From Punctularia strigosozonata HHB-11173 SS5 (lineage: Eukaryota > Basidiomycota > Agaricomycetes > Corticiales > Punctulariaceae): a stretch of 48,948 nt of DNA. Within the stretch, counting starts at the first letter, position 1. Every line of letters starts with the position of its first letter. The position numbers and the translations under genes are program-made. Shown here in pieces: positions 42,365 through 48,948 of this stretch. The notes beneath the pieces are model-generated. The model was given only the letters and a program-made list of their open reading frames with translations, did no database searches and had not been told where the DNA came from. The DNA lies in assembly GCF_000264995.1 (NCBI RefSeq), contig NW_006767445.1, forward strand, positions 327,255 through 376,202. Reading direction: 5' to 3'.

Positions 42365-44547
42365 ATGGTCTCTCGCTTGCAATCCTTGGTCCCTCTCGCT
42401 CTTGCTGCCCGAGGTGTATTTGCCTCGATCGGCCCCGTCACCGACCTCAACATCGTGAGCGCCATCCTTAACCCGGATGGCTCCGTTGAGAGAGGGTAAG
42501 TCAACTCGTCTCGGGAAGACTGAACGATCCATCTGACTTGTAATCCTGCAGTGCTGTTACCGCTGAGGGTGGCGCCGTTGGCCCGCTCATCGTCGGCAAC
42601 AAGGTAATTCGCTACGCAGTCGTTTCCTCTACAATACTCACGCGAAATCGTAGGGCGACAACTTCCAGATCAACGTCGTTAACTCGTTGAGCAACAGCAC
42701 CATGTTGCTGACCACTTCCATCGTGAGTCGTTCACCTACGCTCTAGCTTCGCCATCTGACAGGCTTCACAGCATTGGCACGGCATCTTCCAAGCTGGCAC
42801 AAACTGGGCGGACGGTCCCGAGGGCGTGAACCAGTGCCCCATCGCATCTGGAAATTCGTTCCTCTACAACTTCAACGTCCCCGACCAAGCGGGCACCTTC
42901 TGGTACCACTCCCACGATGGTACGCAGTACTGCGACGGTCTTCGTGGGCCGTTGGTTGTGTATGACCCCAGTGATCCGTACCTGGACGACTACGACGTCG
43001 ATGACGGTCAGCTACTACCACGATCTACTCTCTTCGAGACGTGCTCATTCGTATCCCAATTTCAGAGAGCACGGTCATTACTCTTTCTGACTGGTACCAT
43101 GACGTTGCTCCGACTATCGGTGAGTCTTCATATGAGCCATACGCAGGCCGTTTCTGAACCAGGTTATCTCATAGCTTTCGGGTGAATAACACCTTTCATG
43201 ATTCAATTTCGCTCAGACGCGCTGACATTTGGGACAGTACCTCTGATGCTACTCTCATCAACGGCCTGGGCCGCTTCTTCGACGGCACTAACGTCAACGA
43301 TGCCGACCTCGCGGTCATTAGCGTCGAGCAGGGCAAGCGCTACCGCTTCCGGTGAGATGACTTGGTCTATATACCGGGCTCCTCGGCTCATCACTTTCCT
43401 CGCATAGTTTGATTTCTATCTCTTGCGACCCCAACTTCACGTTCCAGATCGATCAGCACAACTTCACGGTTCGTCTTGCCCTTGTCCCTGCCATACTTGT
43501 CAGCTCATGTTGCTGCTACAGATCATTGAGGTCGACGGTGTCAACCACGAGAAGCTGACGGTTGACTCCCTTGTCATCTTCGCCGGCCAGCGCTACTCGA
43601 TCATCCTCAACGCTGATCAGCCCGTCGACAACTACTGGATCCGCGCTGACCCGAACAACGGTAACACGGGCACTGACTTGGGTCTCAACTCGGCCATCTT
43701 GCGCTACGTCGGAGCTAACGAGACCGAGCCCACCACCACCCAGGATACCAGCGCCAACCCTCTCGTCCAGGGCGATCTCGTGGTAAGCATCCTGCTTGTA
43801 ATTTGTGATCGCTCGAGCTTATCGATCGGCTCAGCCCCTCGAGAATCCCGGTGTGAGCGGCGGCGACGATACCAAGTGCGTTGACTGCGCCGACTACAAC
43901 CTCCACCTCGACTTCACCTTCAATGGCACTTTCTACACCAACGGTTTCAGTGAGCACAGTCGACACCACTGTAGGGTTTCACGGTATTGACCCGCCATTC
44001 ACAGCTTGGACGAGCCCCACCAGCCCGGTTCTCCTCCAGATTCTCAGCGGCGCGACCTCCGCCTCGGACCTCCTCCCTGCCGGCAGCCTCTACGCCCTCC
44101 CCGCCAACAGCTCCATCCAGCTCTCCATGGCCGCCGGCGCCCTCGCTGGAAACCCCCACCCCTTCCACTTGCACGGCCATACCTTCGACGTCGTCCGCGG
44201 CGCCGGCGAGACAACCTATAACTGGGACAACCCCCCGCGTCGCGACGTCGTCTCCCTCGGCGACGACGCGACGGACGGTATCACCAACAACGTCACCGTC
44301 CGCTTCACGACCGACAACGCCGGCCCCTGGTTCCTCCACTGCCACATCGACTGGCATCTGGGCACCGGCCTCGCGATCGTCTTCGTCGAGGACTTCGCCG
44401 ACATTTCCACCACCGAGTCCCCCAGCACCGCCTGGTCGGACCTCTGCCCCACCTACGACAGCCTCACCGCCGACCGTACGTGATCGCTCCTCCGATATCG
44501 CAATGACCTATACTGACAAGCGGACAGAACTCGGTGGCATCAACTAG
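42365..44547 (+). CDS. laccase (multicopper oxidase)
   Basis: Secreted blue copper oxidase that couples one-electron oxidation of phenols to reduction of O2 to water, used in lignin attack, pigment or detoxification. Signal peptide [20 protein letters not shown], then [13 protein letters not shown]. Four copper signatures are present: [15 protein letters not shown] (about 42773), [19 protein letters not shown] (about 42895), [13 protein letters not shown] (about 44160) and [18 protein letters not shown] (about 44325). The residue ten after the copper-1 cysteine is Leu. Splicing restores [51 protein letters not shown] and TWTSPTSPV. The C terminus is DQLGGIN. A 7-nt exon (43175-43181) is needed to keep frame between two introns. 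Second-signature residues after HSH (DGT) differ from the usual LST. The gene looks complete with about ten introns. Confidence 0.95.
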
Positions 44548-45727
44548 ACTCTCGTTTCAAACAAGAAGAAAGAACAGCATTCAAAGCATACTGGTTTGGG
44601 CTTGAAGCAGTGGCGAACTTTCATATTTCTCGAAGTCATAATGGGTTGATTGGTGCAACTATGTTTATTCTTCAATATCTATATACATGACTCGTGAAAT
44701 GCGACCGCGTTCGTTCGTTACCTTCACACCGTTTTGTGCGCTATCTCTCAATCACCACCGCGATCGTGTTATGAGCCTTCCCAGGACTCCGTCACCTACT
44801 TACCGGCGTCTACACTCCTACAAAAACGCGAGTTCCGGTGGGTGTCTCTTATTCCGTCTTGCTTCGCATGGGCAAGCCCCACGCCATACATAGAGATATC
44901 CGCTGTTGTCAGCTCCTCGCATACGGAGCATGGGTGAACTCGTTCGGCACCGGTCGTGATGGCGTCTCTCCGGAGGATAATTGCTGTGAAGACTGTACGC
45001 GTACGGGTAGCCCGGCCCGCCGTAGAGGTCGCTGGCATCGACCGACGAAGCGCCGTTCAATGCTGGACGGTCTTCAGCTCGAGCACCTTCCACTGATGAT
45101 CCGTCGCCAAACTCGTACTTGCAGTCAGATGCCCATGGCCAGCATAGATATCCGAGTCGTGCGCGGAAAAGCCCCGGTGTACCTTCTGCCTTCTTCGACG
45201 TCGTATAGAAACGTGCAGAACTTGTACAGGGCGAATTGCGACTGTCGGGGAAAGCGGATTTTGGATAGACATTCTGGTTGGTAGAAACAGTGCGTGATGC
45301 GCGAAACACCAGGGAGCAGTTCAGCGTCGAATGTTGTTGGCGAAGAGCAAGAGCCTATCGGAGGGTCTCGCGGCCCGATGCCACACTTCTATCTTTTCGA
45401 CCGCGACCTACCTTTCCGCAGAATCATCATGGAAGCTAGCCGCAGAAGACAACGACAAATTTACTTCAGCAGTTCGACCTTTCAGCGATGCTCATATGGC
45501 TGCATGAGGCGCGATGGACGATATTTCGGGACCATTTCGGATTATCGTCACCAACACAGTTCACAACATTGTCAGTATGTGGTCATCAGCCTCATATCCC
45601 CATCTGCCCTTTCGGAGGTACGGAAACTGATAGATAAACATCAGAACATAAATGGCAGAAGCACACTCTCGGATGAACCACTCCCATGTCATGGTCACCT
45701 GAAGACGAATCGAGCTCGCTGCGAAAG
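44548..45727. other. intergenic, 1.2 kb, no confident gene
   Basis: Minus-strand frames at about 45057-45309 (for example GHGHLTASTSLATDHQWKV) read a little like protein but have no start, motif or splice partners I trust, so I call none. The esterase promoter is at the right end. Confidence 0.4.
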
Positions 45728-45733
45728 TATAAG
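45728..45733 (+). promoter_or_regulatory. TATA box of the CBM1-esterase gene
   Basis: TATAAG, 73 bases upstream of the ATG at 45801. Confidence 0.5.
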
Positions 45734-45800
45734 ACACATCCGGCACAATCTCGTCCTCTAGCAACACAAGGTCGCTTTCCCTTCCTCCACCTCTGACGCC

Positions 45801-47135
45801 ATGCACAGGATTCTGGCTGCTCTCGCTGTTCTCATGCCCCTCTTGGGCTCGGTCGCCGGCCAGTCGCAGGAGTGGGGCCAATGCGGAGGTATAGGGTGGA
45901 CCGGCGCCACAACTTGTGGTAAGTTGTGAAGCCAGACTCATCCCAACGCTGGGGCTTACGGATTGCAGTCGCCGGCACAACTTGTACCGAGCTCAATTCG
46001 TACTACTCGCAATGTTTGCCCGGAGCTGCCAGCTCGACGGTGCCCACGTCCACAGCGCCGGCGTCCTCGTCCGCCTCCAGCACCGGCACCGCGACTGGCA
46101 GCGCCCCGACTGGCCTTAGCTCCATCCCAGCCTCGACGCTCTTCCAGATCAACAACTTTGGCACGAACCCGAACAACGTCGCGATGTACGTCTACAAGCC
46201 GGCCAAGGTCGCCTCCAACCCGGCACTCATCGTCGCCATCCACTGTGCGTCCTTTTCTATACTATCCTTCTCGGGATTGTGATGCTCATCCCCTGTATCT
46301 GCGCTCGTTCAGACTGCTCCGGCACGGCGCAGGCGTATTACAGCGGATCGCGGTACGCGCAGCTCGCGGAGACCTACGGCTACCTCGTCCTCTTCCCCTC
46401 CTCGCCGCACTCGGGCACGTGCTGGGACGTCTCCTCCGACGAAACGCTCACCCACAACGGTGGCTCAGACTCGCTCGGCATCGTCTCTGCCGTGCGCTAC
46501 GCTATCGCGAACTGGGGCGTCGACTCCAGCCGCGTGTTCGCCGCGGGCACGTCCTCCGGCGCGATGATGACGAGCGTGCTCGCCGGCGCGTACCCGGATG
46601 TGTTCGCCGCCGGCGTTGTGGACTCTGGCGTCGCGTTCGGGTGCTTTGCGCTCCCCGGCCAGCCGGACGACTCGTGGAACTCGCAGTGCTCGACGGGTGA
46701 GCTGATCCTCACGGGCGCGCAATGGGTAAGCGTAGGATACATTAGACGCCGTATCATCCCTTTCTGACCTCCAGGCTAGGCGCAAAAGGTGTACGCCGCA
46801 TACCCAGGCTACACCGGCCAGTACCCCAAGATGCAAGTCTGGCACGGCACCATGTGCGCCTTCTCTCCTTTCGCCCCTGTCCTTCCCGGCTGACACGTTG
46901 ACTGTTCAGCGATACCACGCTCTACCCCCAGAACTTCTGGGAAGAGATCAAGCAGTGGACGACTGTGTTCGGCTACCCGAGCACGCCGGTTACCAACGTC
47001 ACGGAGTCGTATCTCCCTACAGGTTACTCCAACTCGACGTTTGGACCGCGCTTCCAAGCCATCCTGGCGCAGAACGTCGGGCACACGGTGCCCCTGTTTG
47101 AGCAGCAGTACTTGCAGTTCTTTGGGCTTGCGTGA
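45801..47135 (+). CDS. CBM1-CE1 esterase (acetyl xylan / feruloyl esterase type)
   Basis: Secreted plant-cell-wall esterase. Signal peptide [20 protein letters not shown], then a cellulose-binding CBM1 ([16 protein letters not shown], with the second half [19 protein letters not shown] in the next exon) and a Ser/Thr/Ala/Pro linker. The catalytic domain starts at [14 protein letters not shown] and has the PHB-depolymerase-like CE1 fold: [34 protein letters not shown], and the nucleophile in [10 protein letters not shown] (GxSxG). The probable acid is Asp in [12 protein letters not shown], entered through a short intron, and the His is in [12 protein letters not shown]. It removes acetyl or feruloyl groups from xylan while CBM1 tethers it to cellulose. 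The gene appears complete. CBM1-bearing enzymes are typical of white-rot and litter fungi and rare in brown-rot fungi. Confidence 0.93.
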
Positions 47136-48597
47136 GGGCGTAACGTCGAGGACAGCGGAACGGCTCTGCTTTGACATCTTCTGGAAGGGCAGTTGATGGA
47201 TGGATGTACTCGTATGTTGTGTGTTTTGGAGTCAATTCCAATGCCATCTTATATGACTCCAGGAGGCCCTTGAGCGGCTTCCTGCCTTACCGCGCAATCA
47301 GCGAGATAGATCGACATGGTGTGCAATTGACATGTATTATGGCATGTACGGAGTGTGCATGTCTGTCCGATCGATGTCCGAGTTCCCCGAGAACGATTCA
47401 GTTAACTGTTCACGTGGAAATCAGTGCAGGCGCAGCTGTGCGCGCTCTCTCAAGTCCTCCCCTTTCACTCCGGTTGATTCCCTCAGGGTATGCACAGGGT
47501 CCTGCGAAGTTCGACTATACCAACGATCATCAAATATATATATGCACTGGACCTTTGGCCACGATTTTCGGATATCCGTCTGAACAGCAATAACTTGGAG
47601 CTCTACAGCATGAAGCACAGCTCGTCGAGCGTAAATGATTATTAGAAGCGATTCTATCAAGAGCTTCCACCTCTCCCCCCGTAACGTGTCTAAGAAAGCG
47701 GCCTATCGTACATCATGAACATGTGGTACCGCACGAGCTGCAGGAACTTGTCGACACTGACGCCCTCTCGTTCGTCACCGGAACCGACAGCACCTTCTCG
47801 GGACGGGCCGAACATGGCTACACACTCGGCCAGGCCTTCAAACGCACGCTCGGTTTGGTGAAGGCTCTCCCGGCGCTGCCGCAGTTTCTGACAGTACCCC
47901 GACTGAAAGCGTGGAGGAGGAGGAAGGAGACGACGCAAGGCGTCCTCAATCGCAGGGGCATCCGGGTGCGATTTCAAGACGGACAGGATCTATGCTTACC
48001 GGAGGACGCCACGTACGACGTGTGTATCCAGATCGGTTGGCATACTCAACCACCCCTCCACTTATGATTTCTGCAATTCAGACGGGCCAAGATTGTTCGA
48101 TGTCAAGCTTGTACCATGGGATACTCGTTATGGTGAGTAACAGTGTTATTGATTATGTACGTTCGCTGAAGCTCTTCGCAGGCTTGGCGTATCTCTTCGA
48201 TGCGGCGCCACGGAGCTGATGACCAGCTTACATACATATCGACCCTGTGCCCATGGACGTTTACATCGTATGGGACATTCCATTGTTACTACGAAGATAT
48301 GATGTCCGTGTATCAGTATGCGATGTCATCTCACATCGTGCAAAGTGTCGCCGAGTAATGCGCACGATAGTTTAGGCTCAAAGCTGAAGGGCGAGGCACT
48401 ACGCGATAGAGACCCCCGTAGATACAAGCAACGAACACTGTTCATCTAAACCCCACAAACTTCGTAGAAGTAAGGTCGAATCAACGCATGCTAAGCACAC
48501 GCGGAATACATCACACAAAGGCCGGGATGTGTGTCTTTCTGGATGAGTTCATCTCAACGAGGCTTCGGAGCGGCGAGTGACAGAGCGGGAGCAAGAG
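47136..48597. other. 3' region with unresolved coding traces
   Basis: Opposed frames at 47690-47977 (minus) and 47723-48067 (plus) both read as plausible protein but neither shows a family motif. On the minus strand, WRRIEEIRQACEELQR at about 48150-48215 looks like a coiled-coil exon that might belong with the 47690-47977 frame, but in-frame stops block my joins. It could be a decayed or misread gene. Confidence 0.35.
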
Positions 48598-48768
48598 CTA
48601 GAATGTACGCAGTACAGTTAGCTTCACACTGCGTAGGGATAACGAGCAGGTCTATTCATGTACCTAGAATGTACGCAGTACAGTTACTGAGGTACAATGA
48701 GCAACAATTAACTTAACGAGAGAATGAATCAACGTACGCTTCACACTGCGTAGGGATAACGAGCAGGT
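48598..48768. repeat. two short direct repeats
   Basis: A 23-bp sequence beginning ctagaatgtacgcagtac occurs at 48598-48620 and 48664-48686, and a 31-bp sequence beginning gcttcacactgcgtagggat at 48621-48651 and 48738-48768. They are exact and interleaved. This looks like a small local rearrangement or the edge of a repeat family; no element is identified. Confidence 0.7.
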
Positions 48769-48948
48769 GAAGCGACGGATTTGCGAACGCGATGCTTAAG
48801 TGAGCGACGGCGGGCCGGAGGCCAAGAATATGATAAGAAGGACCATGTGGGCGCACCGGGCGCCTTCGCGATGCGAGGGGTATCATCAGTGCTTTGCACC
48901 GATTGGATCTGGAGATCCGAACCTAGACCTTCGACACTCCCCCTCAAG

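Noticed and set aside
48633-48651. tagggataac stretches resembling the I-SceI site
   Set aside because: Only the first ten bases agree; the rest differs from the 18-bp site, and it occurs inside a local repeat.

Overview
The window reads as nuclear DNA of a filamentous basidiomycete, most likely a wood-decaying Agaricomycete and plausibly a white-rot polypore. The reasons are genes split by many short introns (about 45-70 nt, GT-AG with recognisable branch points), G+C-rich codon use, a laccase, a carbohydrate esterase with a CBM1 cellulose-binding module, F-box/leucine-rich proteins, and families largely confined to Agaricomycetes (DUF6533, DUF6593, adenylate-forming reductases). No phage, plasmid, rRNA, tRNA or CRISPR feature was recognised. 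Gene models below were assembled by joining exons by eye with splice sites and protein motifs; internal boundaries are therefore predictions.

Left part (1-14 kb): an adenylate-forming reductase (A-T-R, NRPS-like), a convergent DHA1-type MFS transporter, an F-box gene with an apparent one-base frame break, and a cytochrome P450. The reductase, transporter and P450 could form a small secondary-metabolite locus. Middle part (15-26 kb): housekeeping genes, namely the large subunit of ribonucleotide reductase (with a predicted 4-nt exon and a cluster of ACGCG cell-cycle motifs upstream), an alpha-beta-barrel monooxygenase-like protein and a Cir_N/LENG1-type protein. These are followed by two F-box/LRR-like genes. 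A 223-base N gap at 22316-22538 is flanked by an identical 803-base sequence on both sides, which is most simply a scaffolding artefact.

Right part (26-49 kb): a run rich in secreted products. Two paralogous, cysteine-free, 77-residue secreted proteins with the same three-exon structure lie 13.4 kb apart on the minus strand (26609-26972 and 40345-40702), each in a diverged copy of a larger duplicated block. Around and between them are two further secreted proteins of unknown function, a DUF6593 protein, a DUF6533 membrane protein, protoporphyrinogen oxidase, a laccase and a CBM1-linked CE1 esterase. The laccase and esterase act on lignin and acetylated or feruloylated hemicellulose outside the cell; the small secreted proteins have no known role. 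The most novel items are the secreted-protein pair and the exons of 4, 7 and 13 nt needed to keep conserved genes in frame.
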